Assembly (NCBI GenBank): GCA_934636465.1
Contig: CAKUAR010000005.1
Coordinates: forward strand, 1-64,000
Direction of reading: 5' to 3'
Source: an uncultured Muribaculaceae bacterium
Lineage (GTDB): Bacteria; Bacteroidota; Bacteroidia; Bacteroidales; Muribaculaceae
DNA length: 64,000 bases
Notes under the pieces: generated by a model
Seen by the model: only the letters and a program-made list of their open reading frames with translations
Told to the model about the DNA's origin: nothing
The model's database searches: none
Program-made: the position numbers and the translations under genes
Part shown: positions 52,001-60,846 of the stretch, piece by piece
Layout: the number at the start of each line of letters is the position of its first letter
Position numbering within the stretch: position 1 is the stretch's first letter

Positions 52001-55000
52001 CACTTCGCCGGCATTGAAGCAGCCTCTAATCTCGCTTCCGGCGAGAGAGCTGCCCACGATGCCACCAGTGGTGCTGGTGTAGTTGGTTATCTTAGCATAG
52101 TTCTTGCAGTTGATTACCTTGCCGTAGCAGTAGCCCACAAACGCGCCGGCATAGCCAGTGAACTGCAGGTCGCTGCCAGCTCCTATGGTGAGGTTGCTCA
52201 CCGAGCCTTGCTTGGCAAGCACGCCAATGAAGCCCTTATAGATGTTGTTGTCGCCGAGACTGCCATATTTGTTGCCGCTCGGTGGAGTGTCCCACACTAC
52301 GAAGTTGAGCTTCATGTTGTCGATTGTGTGGCCGCCGCCGTTGTAGTGGCCCTGGAACTTGTCGGTCTTGTCGTCGCCAGTGCAGAGACCGGTGAAAGCC
52401 TCGTCGTGCTCAAGGTCGATGTCGGCAGTTTGCAAGAAATAAGTGTCGTTGTAGAACTGGCGTATCTTAGATGTCACTTCGCTCAACTTAATCAAGTCGG
52501 CCTTGGTCTTGATGAGATAAGGGTCGGTTTGCGAGCCAGAGCCTTCAAACACCTTTGGAGCAACCTTGAGGTTGTAGATGCGCGGTGCTATGTTGCCGTC
52601 CATGTTGCCTTTTGCGTCCATTGCCACAATAGCCACGGTGTCGGCGCCGAAAGTGCCGTTGAGCTTATAGGTGTTGTCGCTTATGGTGCCGCACTCACCC
52701 TTGGTGGAGATTTTGGCGTTGTCGGTTTCATAGCCTTTGAGAATATATGCTTTTGTGTTGCCGAGGGCATTGATGGCAAAGTCGTTTGCCACACGCTCGG
52801 TGTTGTCGGGGAAGCTTGGATCCATGATGAGTGCTGTTGCGCTCAACTGGGCTTCTGGAGTGTTTTCCAAGCCCTTGATGCGAGGGTAGTAGCCCTTGGT
52901 GAACACCCACTTGTCGGCAGAGAAGCCTTTGGGACCGTCGGCGCTCGTCAGCTCGGCTGTGGTGGCTTTGCCTTGCACAGAGTTGTAGTTGAGCATCTGG
53001 CGGTCGTAGTAAACGTTTTCAACGGTTGGGTGCACGGCCTCATACACGGTGCCGAGAGTTTCGCGCGCACCGGTCTGCGGGTCGTAGAGGAACACGTCGG
53101 CTCTGATGCGTCCTGCAAAATAGCAGTTCTTCACAGAGGCTTGAATGGTGTCGCCCTTGCCAGAAAGAGAGGCAGAGATGAAACCGGTGATGCCGCCCAC
53201 TTTCTTGGAGTTGTAGCAAGAAGAAAGACCTGTGAAGTAGCAGTTAGACACGTTGCCGCGCAAGTAGCCTACCACGCCACCCACGCAAGCCTCGCTGCTG
53301 AGGCCGGTCACGTCGGCAGCCGCAAAGCAGCCGTCAACAGTGCCGAGCACCACTTCGCCTGCCACACCGCCCACGTGCATATCGTCTTTGATAGTGCCGT
53401 TGACTTTGCCAGTGAAATAGCTGTGCGAGAGCAAGGCTTTAGATCCATACACATTGCCTACCAGGCCTCCAGCTGGCCGTCCTGAAGTGGAGCCCGACAC
53501 AAACACGGTGGCGCGGGCATGGCAGTTGTCGGCCACACCGTTGAGCTGCCCGGCTATGCCGCCGCCATTGCCGCCAAGGGCATACACTGTGCCGCTGAAG
53601 TAGCAATTCTTGATGTCGTTGGCATAGGCAACTATGCCGGCAGCGCACACGCCTGTGTTAGTCACGGTGCCGCTTGTGGTACAATTTTCCACCAAACCGA
53701 AACTTGCGCTGGCGATTATGCCTGAATAGTAGTATTCGCCAAAAACTGAGGCTTTCTCAACTACAAGATTTTTTATGACAGACGCTGTGTCGGCCACGCC
53801 AAACAGACCGGCAAATCCGGCAGAGCGTGTGTTGACGTTGAGTCCGGTGAGCTTATGGCCGTTGCCGTCGAATGTGCCGGCAAAACGCTGTGTCCAGTAG
53901 TTGCCGATAGGTTCAAAGCGGTAGTTGGTCATGTCGATGTCGTTTTCCAGACGGAAATACTTGCCGAGGAAAGTCTTGGTGTGCAGCGACACGTCGGGGT
54001 CGCCATACTTGAGCTCCTTGTCGCTGTTTACGGCATCTGCTATGTAGTTGAGGTCTTTAAGAGTTCTGACCTTATAGGGGTTGGCTTCGGTGCCTTCGCC
54101 GTCGAGGCTTGTTGCAGCGTCGTCGGGCAGCGTGAATGTCACTTTGTCGCTGCTTATGCTGCCGTTGGCATATTTGCCGGTCACATAGCTGTCGGTGGTG
54201 AGCATTGTCCAGTTGCCCCAGCTTATGGTGTTGTCAGCCAGCTTGCCACTGATGGTTCCGCCAACCACTTTGTTTTGTGCCCAATCCATGGCCACGGTGT
54301 AGAAGTTGCCGTGAGATGTGCCTTTCCAGCCCACTTGCTGCGCAATGGTGGCAGTGCTGCTGTGAGAGAGCACAATGTCGATGGTGCAGCCATGATTGCC
54401 GAAGTTTTTGATGGTGACCAAGTTGGCGCCCTGCTGTGTGGCAACCACATTCCACACTTTGGCACTTGAGCCGTCGGTTATTTCGGCTTTCATCACAGCA
54501 TTGGCTTTCTCAATCTCGGTTTTCTCGTTGATTGTGAGCCTTGTGCGAGTGGTGCCGTCTTGGAAGAAACCCCACGGTGTGGTTATCGACAGGCTTCCGT
54601 CGGCAAGGATTTTACCCTGAATTGTGGCATCACGGTCGGGATTTCCCACAATGCTGGTCACGGCTATGCTGTAGCCTTTGCCGTCGATTGTGCCTATTGA
54701 CTGGCAAGGAATGGAGATGGTGCTGTTTGCAAAATCCACTTTTGCCTTGATGGTCACACCTTGCGTGTAGAAGTTGCTGATGGCGATGGAGTCGTCGGCA
54801 GCTTTTGTCACATCAACGGAGAGACCGCCGCTTGGTGTGCTCGACGACAGAGTTTCATAGGTCATGACTCCGCCGCCCACCACGTCGGCCATGGCAAGTG
54901 CTTTGCGTGGCTTTGCCTTGCGAGAGGCAGTTGTTTTCTCTACTTGCGACTCCTGTTTGGGCTTGGTCGCCGGTGTGTCGGTTGCCGTGAGCGTGCTGTT

Positions 55001-55153
55001 TGCCAGCTTGAACGTTCGCGGCCCACCTGCCGTTTTTTTGGTCGGGAATGCGGCATTGTCGGTGGCACGGACTATGCTTTGTGAATAGCATGGCTGTGCC
55101 GCGACGGCAATGACTGCAAACGCTGCGACTAATTTCTCAATAAAATTTCTCAT
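49025..55153 (-). CDS. very large secreted repeat protein with GLUG-like motifs
   Basis: A 2,042-residue secreted protein. The ATG at 55153 starts a signal peptide (Met-Arg-Asn-Phe-Ile-Glu... to Tyr-Ser-Gln-Ser); an in-frame reading from 55246 would add 31 residues before it. After an N-terminal beta-rich region (about 60-370), most of the chain consists of GLUG-type repeats of 25-40 residues (pattern Ala-Gly-Gly-Ile-Val-Gly...Ile-x-Asn-Cys-x-Asn-x-Gly), in three blocks separated by linker domains. The first lies near 400-740, the second near 910-1200, the third near 1310-1860. Such repeats fold as a right-handed beta-helix and occur in adhesins and surface polysaccharide-binding proteins. 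The C-terminus (about 1985-2042) has a Tyr-Tyr-Thr-Val-Ala-Gly-Val-Lys-Val stretch and resembles sorting tails of the order. The role in adhesion is inference. Confidence 0.85.
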   Translation of the reverse strand: MRNFIEKLVAAFAVIAVAAQPCYSQSIVRATDNAAFPTKKTAGGPRTFKLANSTLTATDTPATKPKQESQVEKTTASRKAKPRKALAMADVVGGGVMTYETLSSSTPSGGLSVDVTKAADDSIAISNFYTQGVTIKAKVDFANSTISIPCQSIGTIDGKGYSIAVTSIVGNPDRDATIQGKILADGSLSITTPWGFFQDGTTRTRLTINEKTEIEKANAVMKAEITDGSSAKVWNVVATQQGANLVTIKNFGNHGCTIDIVLSHSSTATIAQQVGWKGTSHGNFYTVAMDWAQNKVVGGTISGKLADNTISWGNWTMLTTDSYVTGKYANGSISSDKVTFTLPDDAATSLDGEGTEANPYKVRTLKDLNYIADAVNSDKELKYGDPDVSLHTKTFLGKYFRLENDIDMTNYRFEPIGNYWTQRFAGTFDGNGHKLTGLNVNTRSAGFAGLFGVADTASVIKNLVVEKASVFGEYYYSGIIASASFGLVENCTTSGTVTNTGVCAAGIVAYANDIKNCYFSGTVYALGGNGGGIAGQLNGVADNCHARATVFVSGSTSGRPAGGLVGNVYGSKALLSHSYFTGKVNGTIKDDMHVGGVAGEVVLGTVDGCFAAADVTGLSSEACVGGVVGYLRGNVSNCYFTGLSSCYNSKKVGGITGFISASLSGKGDTIQASVKNCYFAGRIRADVFLYDPQTGARETLGTVYEAVHPTVENVYYDRQMLNYNSVQGKATTAELTSADGPKGFSADKWVFTKGYYPRIKGLENTPEAQLSATALIMDPSFPDNTERVANDFAINALGNTKAYILKGYETDNAKISTKGECGTISDNTYKLNGTFGADTVAIVAMDAKGNMDGNIAPRIYNLKVAPKVFEGSGSQTDPYLIKTKADLIKLSEVTSKIRQFYNDTYFLQTADIDLEHDEAFTGLCTGDDKTDKFQGHYNGGGHTIDNMKLNFVVWDTPPSGNKYGSLGDNNIYKGFIGVLAKQGSVSNLTIGAGSDLQFTGYAGAFVGYCYGKVINCKNYAKITNYTSTTGGIVGSSLAGSEIRGCFNAGEVLGGTTNVGGIVGTAVGVIENCQNVGWVETKKLSTRSPGRIVGGIAGSANGTTITNVVNAGHVQSAVESAGGIVGQQISGDNVISGAVNYGTVFSVKGTKTGAIAGDYKTNGKVENVYFDAQSTGLKAAANDGSLNMSSAKTTDFTSGKALKGLSADVWQFEANRYPILKQFAADTLVKESSSAIITLATAENVKQMSTNATLASADGLTWALSQGNNFNIDGSTLSVPKTESGVLRDTLTVSAGGYVKPIALAAVRKINLNGEGTEANPYQIATTADWSEVGKYMTETGSSLDGIYLKVINDISFADTTFVPLATDATTAFCGTLLGNGKTISGLNATTKVKYFAAIMNVGTGGLISDLTLDGKFTSTADYVAGFVGNNNGTISNCVNKVNIVSDRSYAAGFAAQAGSNAKFINCRNLATISNSSSYEAGILAYNNVSGVELIDCTNEGEIKNSGSRSQYVAGLVGYSQGINHTRSINKADVCNPANYCTAGVQAFVQGADSVKFVDCHNEGNITSGDNAAGILASTQSSTKKAPIFATGCYNTGDISTSLSKSVHGVAGLFGLLNPGSHIADCYNTGNILSEKSVYTGGIWGQGNEASADKQVIVKRCYNKGSVIGANYGGGIAGSVPAYATLDSCYNVAEVSAKFGAGGITGAVMGEYVNIFNSWNSGDVTTSENGAGGINGYGNYYAHVTNCFNTGNVNAGTNNAGGLGGQGRVTYTNCYNTGNVNAAKNAGGLLGEPSTESNIGPGSQLYACYNAGKVTCDDAATLGTVIGAKDMFSAAHGNKAEDVFFVTDYGKSEIDTIGEGVSMAALAAFDVQPTEKAEGDEEYGYDPHAAGWNYGDKYTLPMIPSLINDCAKAHAAALVLADGDTYANVVSGDMHVGLPDGVTWSTTSDVVAFDGSRAFVTKASTDKVTLVATCGDFAGKWNITLNTSTGVEDNLAQKPVTSRDYYTVAGVKVSKPSNHDGQVYIEVTTYSDGTTATAKVQDK

Positions 55154-55306
55154 ACTCTTCAAAAAAAGAAGTTTGTTTTTGTGGAAACCTTGAAAACTGA
55201 AATAACAAGAATTTTGGGACTGCCCAGACATTAAGGCTTCCACCAATGTTTAATGCTTTGGGTGGTTTTTGGTTGCAGACTTTATATTTTAGATGCAACT
55301 TTGTTA

Positions 55307-55338
55307 CAAAGTTATTGCTTTTGCGTGTTTTCCGCAAA
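55307..55338 (-). promoter_or_regulatory. promoter of the GLUG repeat protein
   Basis: On the minus strand TTTG (55335-55338), 20-bp spacer, TAACTTTG (55307-55314). The leader to the ATG at 55153 is about 150 bases, the longest of the well-defined ones here. Confidence 0.8.
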
Positions 55339-55480
55339 TAAATATAATTGTAGCAAACCCAAAAGGGCAATAGAAATCAAAAGTTCTCGTTGTGTCGATT
55401 AAAATTAAGGCTGCATGGCAACATCTTCCATCAATCAGCCAGATATTAATCATAGGTAAAAATAGTAATCGAAAAAAGTG

Positions 55481-55515
55481 CTAATCCCAAAAGTTAGTAT
55501 GAATTTTGGGATTAG
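55481..55515 (-). terminator. second hairpin terminator downstream of cysK
   Basis: A perfect 12-bp stem (55481-55492 with 55504-55515) with an 11-base loop, followed on the minus strand by a run of six T. It may back up the cysK terminator. Confidence 0.6.
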
Positions 55516-55539
55516 GGCTGAAATTGGGTAAAATCAACA

Positions 55540-55582
55540 AAAAATAGCAGGCTGCCGTGTTGGGTGGTAGCCTGCTATTTTT
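55540..55582 (-). terminator. terminator of the pyrC/Ca-ATPase/cysK operon
   Basis: A 14-bp stem (55540-55553 with 55569-55582) whose outer A-T pairs form the T-tail on the minus strand. It lies 48 bases beyond the cysK stop. Confidence 0.85.
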
Positions 55583-55629
55583 TTAATAGGGGTTTAAGAG
55601 AGAGTTGTTGTGGAGAGAGGGCTGTTTCG

Positions 55630-56565
55630 TCAGTCGATGGAATAGAGTGCGGTGGAGAGGTAACGCTCGCCGGTGTCGGGGAGCAAAGCCACTATGGTCT
55701 TGCCCTCGTTTTCAGGTTTCTTCGCCAGCTCTATTGCTGCATGGGCAGCCGCACCCGAAGATATTCCGACTATCAGACCGGCTGTGCGAGCAAGGTGGCG
55801 AGAAGCCTCAAATGCCTCTTCGTTTTTGACCTCGATGATGCCGTCAACAACGCTTGCGTCATAGTTCTTTGCTACAAAACCGGGGCCAATGCCTTGAATT
55901 TTGTGTGGAGCAGGTTTGCCGCCTGCAAGCACCGGCGAGTCGGCAGGTTCCACAGCATAGGCTTTGACAGCAGCCTTGTGGGCTTTCAGAGCCTTTGCCA
56001 CACCCGATACTGTGCCGCCTGTGCCCACACCAGCCACGAAGATATCAACCTCTCCCTCGGTGTCGTGCCAAATTTCTTGACCTGTGGTCAGCTCGTGTAT
56101 GGCAGGGTTGCTTGGATTGTCGAATTGCTGAGGAATGATGGAGTTTGGAATTTGCTCATGCAGTTCCTTGGCCTTGGCTATGCAGCCAAGCATGCCGTCT
56201 TTGGCATTGCCGAGCACGAGTTCTGCGCCATAGGCTTTGACGAGTTTTTTGCGCTCATCGCTCATGGTTTCGGGCATGATGATGATGGCCTTGTAGCCTT
56301 TTACGGCAGCCACCATGGCCAACCCCACACCGGTGTTGCCGCTTGTTGGCTCTATGATTGTGCCGCCAGGGCGCAAAGTTCCACTTCTTTCGGCAGCCTC
56401 AACCATGGCAAGGGCCACACGGTCTTTAACGCTTCCGCCTGGGTTGAAGTATTCCAACTTGACCAGAACCTTAGCTTTTAGATTTTCTTCCTTTTCGATT
56501 TTTGAGAGTTCGAGCAAAGGCGTGTTGCCTATCAAGCTCGTGAGTTTTTTATAAACGTCTCCCAT
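55630..56565 (-). CDS. cysK: cysteine synthase (O-acetylserine sulfhydrylase)
   Basis: A 311-residue PLP enzyme that makes cysteine from O-acetylserine and sulfide. Lys47 in Gly-Gly-Ser-Val-Lys-Asp-Arg carries PLP. The substrate loop Thr-Ser-Gly-Asn-Thr-Gly is near residue 74, and the phosphate-binding Gly-Val-Gly-Thr-Gly-Gly-Thr near 181. The C-terminal Gly-Glu-Arg-Tyr-Leu-Ser-Thr is typical. It is the last gene of the operon, 38 bases after the P-type ATPase. Confidence 0.96.
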   Translation of the reverse strand: MGDVYKKLTSLIGNTPLLELSKIEKEENLKAKVLVKLEYFNPGGSVKDRVALAMVEAAERSGTLRPGGTIIEPTSGNTGVGLAMVAAVKGYKAIIIMPETMSDERKKLVKAYGAELVLGNAKDGMLGCIAKAKELHEQIPNSIIPQQFDNPSNPAIHELTTGQEIWHDTEGEVDIFVAGVGTGGTVSGVAKALKAHKAAVKAYAVEPADSPVLAGGKPAPHKIQGIGPGFVAKNYDASVVDGIIEVKNEEAFEASRHLARTAGLIVGISSGAAAHAAIELAKKPENEGKTIVALLPDTGERYLSTALYSID

Positions 56566-56603
56566 AATAATTTGATTTTTTGTAGTTATTGAACTTTGGT
56601 TTG

Positions 56604-59309
56604 TTATTTGTCTGTTTTTATTGCTGATTTTTTGTCTTTAGCCCTCATAATGGCGTGATAAAGTTCGCCCATAATCATCACCGGACTTGTGGCGAGAATC
56701 ACCATAACCCATTGCTCAAGCGTCATGGGCACCACATTGAACATGGGGCCGCCAAACTGCACAATGATGATTTGCCCGAAGAATATCACGGCGAGTATGC
56801 TGAAAAATATCTTGCTGTGCCTCATGTCGTGGAACGAGGAGTGGTGGTTGCTGTTGAACGACTTGGCGTTGAACAGATTCCAGAACTGTAAGAACACAAA
56901 TGTGCTGAAATATATGGCTACCTCGTTGGGTGATATGGCGGTGCTGATGAAAGAGCCGCCCTCGCCCATGTTGTGGTGCATGAGATAAGTGAACAGCAAA
57001 ATCATCACTATGGTGAAGACTATGCCTATGCCAGAGAAGAAGCACGTCATGCTTCGGGTGATAATTGAGCTGCCACTGGCGCGCGGCTTGTCTCTCATCA
57101 CATCGCCGCTAGGCGGCAGCGAGGCGAGTGCCAGCGCGGCAAACGTGTCCATAATCAGATTGACCCACAGCATTTGTGTCACGGAGAGTGGTGACTGTTC
57201 GCTAAAGAATGAGCAGATACCTACCAGCAAGCACGCAACCACGTTGACTGTGAGCTGGAAGACGATGAACCGCTGTATGTTTTTGTAGAGCGAACGCCCC
57301 CACATAACGGCTTTGTTGATGCTGCCAAAAGAGTTGTCGGTGATGGTGATGTCGCTCACCTCTTTTGCCACCGAGGTGCCGTCGCCCATCGACAGACCCA
57401 CTTGTGCCGCATTGAGCGCGGGGGCGTCGTTGGTGCCGTCGCCGGTCACAGCCACCACCTCGCCTTGCTGCTGGAGCAAGCTCACGAGTCGGGCCTTGTC
57501 GTCGGGGCGTGCGCGCGACATGATTTTCACTTTTTTTATGCGCTCGGCGGCTTCCTTGTCGCTTAGCAAGCCGAACTCCACTCCCGAAATCAGCGCGCTT
57601 TCGTCGTCGCCGTCTTGCCACAGACCCACTTGCCGGCCTATCTCCTTGGCTGTGCCAGGAGTGTCACCGGTCACTATTTTCACGCCTATGCCGGCGTCGA
57701 TGCAGCTCTTTATGGCTTGCGGCACTTCCTCTCTCACAGGGTCGGAAATAGCCACGACGCCTATAAATGTGAGTCCGCTGGTGGTGAGCTGCTTGTCGTC
57801 GAATGGCAGTGGCGCATTGGCGTCGAGCTGCTTGTAGGCAAAGCCAAGCGTGCGCATGGCCTTGTTTTGGTAGGCATGCAGCTCGGCTTCAACTTCTGCA
57901 AACTGCTTGCCGCCCTCTATGGTGCTGCAATAGTTGTTGATGATTTCAGAGGCTCCTTTCACGAGCAATATGCGGCCAAGTGCCTTGCTGCTGACCACGG
58001 TGGCCATATATTTTCGCTCGGTGGAGAAGGGCAGTTGCGCTTCAACTTGGTCGTTTTGCCTTATGGTGAGGTAGTTGATGCCGTTGTCGTTGAGCCATAG
58101 CAGCAGAGCACCCTCGGTAGGGTTGCCTATGGCCACGGTTTTGTCGGGATTGCTGCTGTCGAGAAAAGCCGTGGAGTTGTCGGCTATGGCAGCCGTCACA
58201 ATCTGGCTTGCGGTGTTGCCAGTGAGCGTGTCACCGTCGTCAAGGGCAAAGAAGTTGGCTTTGGCCACACGCATTTGGTTTTGTGTGAGAGTTCCGGTCT
58301 TGTCGGTGCAAATCATGGTGGTGGCACCCATGGTCTCGCAGGCGTGCATGCGGCGCACGAGATTGTTTGACTGCAGCATGCGGCGCATGCTAAGAGCCAG
58401 ACTGAGCGTTATGCTCATGGGCAGACCTTCGGGCACGCTCACCACGAGTAGCGTCACGGCGAGCATAATTGTCTCGATGCAATATTGCACCCAGTCGATT
58501 AGTGCGTGGTCCACGCCGTCGAGGGCATAGACGAGCACGCGGCCTATCACTATCAGCGCTCCTGCCACATAACTGCCCCATGAAATCCAGCGGCCGAGCT
58601 GGTTGAGCTGAATGGTGAGTGGAGTGTCGATTTCGGGCTCGCTTTGCGCGTCGGCAAACACCTTTCCATATTCGGTGCTGTCGCCCACGGCGGTCACCTG
58701 CATCACACCGTGGCCCTCAAGCACGTTGGAGCCGCGCAGAAGCACGTTTTTGCCATAGGTGGAGTCGTTGTCGCTGTCGTCGGTCACATGGCTCTTGTGG
58801 GCAAGCATTTCACCGGTGAGCGAGCTTTCGTCAACGCTCAGGCTCACGCTGTCGAGCAGCGTGCCGTCGGCAGGCACTTTCTCGCCGGTGTCGAGCATCA
58901 CTATGTCGCCCACCACCACGTCGCGGCGGGGAATTTGTGTGATTTTGCCGTTGCGTGTCACTTTCACCACTATGTCGTCGTTCACTTTGTTGAGCAAGTC
59001 AAACTTCTTGTTGGCGTTGACTTCCACAAGAAATCCTACCAGCGTGGCGAGGATTATGGCCGCGAATATGCCCACCGGCTCAAACAGCACCTCGCCGCCG
59101 CGGTTGAGTCCGAAGAACTCGTAGCACGATATGCCCACCGACAGCAGCAGCGCCACCAGCAGTATTTTTATGAGCGGGTCGTTGAATTTCTCAATGAATT
59201 GTGCCAGTAGTGATTTGCGTGCGGGCGGAGTGAGCACATTTGCTCCGAATTTAGCCCTTTGAGCCTCAACTTGCTCGTTTGTCAGTCCTGTGTAGGGTTT
59301 TGTTGCCAT
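56604..59309 (-). CDS. calcium-translocating P-type ATPase
   Basis: A 901-residue inner-membrane pump of the P2 type (SERCA/PMCA-like) that exports Ca2+ with ATP. Asp336 in Asp-Lys-Thr-Gly-Thr-Leu-Thr is phosphorylated in the cycle. Thr-Gly-Glu of the actuator domain lies near residue 168. Pro-Glu-Gly-Leu-Pro in helix 4 (near 296) is the ion-binding block of this class. Val-Thr-Gly-Asp-Gly-Thr-Asn-Asp-Ala-Pro-Ala is the hinge. About ten helices are present. Whether it truly moves Ca2+, or Mn2+ or Na+ in this organism, is not proven. It lies between pyrC (27-base gap) and cysK, an unusual grouping. Confidence 0.9.
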   Translation of the reverse strand: MATKPYTGLTNEQVEAQRAKFGANVLTPPARKSLLAQFIEKFNDPLIKILLVALLLSVGISCYEFFGLNRGGEVLFEPVGIFAAIILATLVGFLVEVNANKKFDLLNKVNDDIVVKVTRNGKITQIPRRDVVVGDIVMLDTGEKVPADGTLLDSVSLSVDESSLTGEMLAHKSHVTDDSDNDSTYGKNVLLRGSNVLEGHGVMQVTAVGDSTEYGKVFADAQSEPEIDTPLTIQLNQLGRWISWGSYVAGALIVIGRVLVYALDGVDHALIDWVQYCIETIMLAVTLLVVSVPEGLPMSITLSLALSMRRMLQSNNLVRRMHACETMGATTMICTDKTGTLTQNQMRVAKANFFALDDGDTLTGNTASQIVTAAIADNSTAFLDSSNPDKTVAIGNPTEGALLLWLNDNGINYLTIRQNDQVEAQLPFSTERKYMATVVSSKALGRILLVKGASEIINNYCSTIEGGKQFAEVEAELHAYQNKAMRTLGFAYKQLDANAPLPFDDKQLTTSGLTFIGVVAISDPVREEVPQAIKSCIDAGIGVKIVTGDTPGTAKEIGRQVGLWQDGDDESALISGVEFGLLSDKEAAERIKKVKIMSRARPDDKARLVSLLQQQGEVVAVTGDGTNDAPALNAAQVGLSMGDGTSVAKEVSDITITDNSFGSINKAVMWGRSLYKNIQRFIVFQLTVNVVACLLVGICSFFSEQSPLSVTQMLWVNLIMDTFAALALASLPPSGDVMRDKPRASGSSIITRSMTCFFSGIGIVFTIVMILLFTYLMHHNMGEGGSFISTAISPNEVAIYFSTFVFLQFWNLFNAKSFNSNHHSSFHDMRHSKIFFSILAVIFFGQIIIVQFGGPMFNVVPMTLEQWVMVILATSPVMIMGELYHAIMRAKDKKSAIKTDK

Positions 59310-59336
59310 GTGTTTGTTTCAGATGATATGTGTGTG

Positions 59337-60683
59337 TTATATTTTGAATGTTAGACGCATGCCGGTGGTTGATTGGCTCACCGTGCGGCCGTCAAATGCC
59401 ACTTGGCCGTTGACGTAGGTGCGCACCACCTTGTGGTGAAGTGTGGAGCCATTGAGCGGTGTCCAGCCGCAGCGCGAAATCACGTCGGCATCGGTCACCA
59501 CATAACCTTCGCTGACGGGTTTGACTATTGCCACGTCGGCATAATAGCCTTTGCGCAGAAAGCCGCGCCCCTCTATGCCAAATAGCGTGGCTGGGGCGTG
59601 TGCCATCTTGTCAATCACGGTTTCCTTGCTCACCACGCCTTGGTGCGCGAGTTCGAGCATTGCCGGCAGCGAAAATTGTATCATTGGCATACCCGACGCT
59701 GCTTTAAGACAACCGCCCTGCTTCTCTTGCAGCAGGTGCGGGGCGTGGTCGGTGCCAATCATGTCGATGCGGCCGTTGGTGAGTGCCTGGCGCAGAGCAG
59801 CGCGGTCGGCGGCCGTCTTAACGGCAGGGTTGCACTTAATGCGAGTGCCCAGGTGATTGTAGTCGTCATCGCAAAACCACAAGTGTGCCACACAAGCCTC
59901 GGCTGTGATGCGCTTGTCGCGAAGCGGTGTGCCGCCGTCAAAAAGCGACAGCTCGCGCGCGGTGGTTATGTGGAGCACATGCAGGCGTGTGCCGTACTCG
60001 CGTGCAAGTTTCACGGCTCGCGAGGTGCTTTGCCAGCAAGCCTCGGCGCTCCTTATCATCTCGTGAAAGCGCAGCGGCGGGTCTTGCCCGTATTTGTCAA
60101 CGTAAAGTTTGCGGTTGGCATTGATTATGTCTTCGTCTTCGCTATGCACGGCAATCACCGCGCCCACCGAAGAAAACAGGCGGCGTGTGGCTGTCGGGTC
60201 GCTGAGCAGCATGCCGCCGGTAGATGAGCCGAGAAAGGCTTTCACTCCGCACACGCGGCTGAAGTCGGTTTGCTCTATTTCGTGCAGATTGTCGTTGGTG
60301 GCACCTATCCAGAAGCTGTAGTTGGCTGGTGACACCAGCGCGGCCTTGGCATATTTGGCCTCAAGAAGCTCGGCTGTGGTGGCAGCAGGCTTGTTGTTTG
60401 GCATGTCCATAAATGAGGTTACGCCTCCAGTCACTGCCGCACGGCTCTCGCTTGCTATGTCGGCCTTTTGAGTCATGCCAGGCTCGCGAAAGTGCACATG
60501 GTCGTCAATCACGCCTGGCACTATGTAGCCGCCACCGGCATCGGTCTTGACAGCAGCAGTCGCCAGAGTGTGGCCGTCGGGGTCGCCTTGACCCACAAGG
60601 GCTATCTTGCAGCCATCTATGAGCAGAAAGCCGTGAAACGACTTTCCCTCGTTTATGATTGTTCCGTTGTAGATAATTTCCAT
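59337..60683 (-). CDS. pyrC: dihydroorotase, class I
   Basis: A 448-residue cytoplasmic enzyme that cyclises N-carbamoyl-aspartate to dihydroorotate in pyrimidine synthesis. His62-Val-His64-Phe-Arg-Glu-Pro-Gly is the metal signature. Gly-Val-Lys-Ala-Phe-Leu-Gly-Ser contains the Lys that class I enzymes carboxylate. His residues of Val-Leu-His-Ile-Thr-Thr and the Asp of Gly-Thr-Asp-His-Ala-Pro follow. The ATG at 60683 was chosen because the frame upstream of it is only a translated promoter: the -7 box ends just 5 bases before this ATG, so the message would be nearly leaderless. First gene of the operon with the ATPase and cysK. Confidence 0.92.
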   Translation of the reverse strand: MEIIYNGTIINEGKSFHGFLLIDGCKIALVGQGDPDGHTLATAAVKTDAGGGYIVPGVIDDHVHFREPGMTQKADIASESRAAVTGGVTSFMDMPNNKPAATTAELLEAKYAKAALVSPANYSFWIGATNDNLHEIEQTDFSRVCGVKAFLGSSTGGMLLSDPTATRRLFSSVGAVIAVHSEDEDIINANRKLYVDKYGQDPPLRFHEMIRSAEACWQSTSRAVKLAREYGTRLHVLHITTARELSLFDGGTPLRDKRITAEACVAHLWFCDDDYNHLGTRIKCNPAVKTAADRAALRQALTNGRIDMIGTDHAPHLLQEKQGGCLKAASGMPMIQFSLPAMLELAHQGVVSKETVIDKMAHAPATLFGIEGRGFLRKGYYADVAIVKPVSEGYVVTDADVISRCGWTPLNGSTLHHKVVRTYVNGQVAFDGRTVSQSTTGMRLTFKI

Positions 60684-60688
60684 AATGG

Positions 60689-60720
60689 CAAAGTTATATA
60701 TAATGCTTATGCCTTGCAAA
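60689..60720 (-). promoter_or_regulatory. promoter of pyrC, nearly abutting the start codon
   Basis: On the minus strand TTTG (60717-60720), 20-bp spacer, TAACTTTG (60689-60696). Its last base is 5 bases before the pyrC ATG, leaving room for a leader of only one or two bases. Confidence 0.75.
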
Positions 60721-60846
60721 CCGGCAGGGCAATTAAGGCAAAAGGCCGCAACCCTCAAGGTCGGCCGTAATTAAGCTTACTTATTGTTTCGATTGTTTTT
60801 ATAAGTGGTGTGGTTGTGGCTTGCTGTGCCATTTTTTAGTGCCACA

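Larger units (their letters stand above)
55154..55629. other. intergenic region upstream of the GLUG gene
   Basis: 476 bases without a gene. It holds the GLUG promoter (55307-55338) with a leader of about 150 bases, a hairpin at 55481-55515 followed by six T on the minus strand, and the cysK terminator (55540-55582). The leader is AT-rich and shows no obvious riboswitch fold. Confidence 0.6.

Noticed and set aside
51935..53485. A 516-codon plus-strand frame inside the GLUG gene
   Set aside because: It is antisense to the repeat protein, its composition mirrors the repeats, and it has no promoter or signal of its own.
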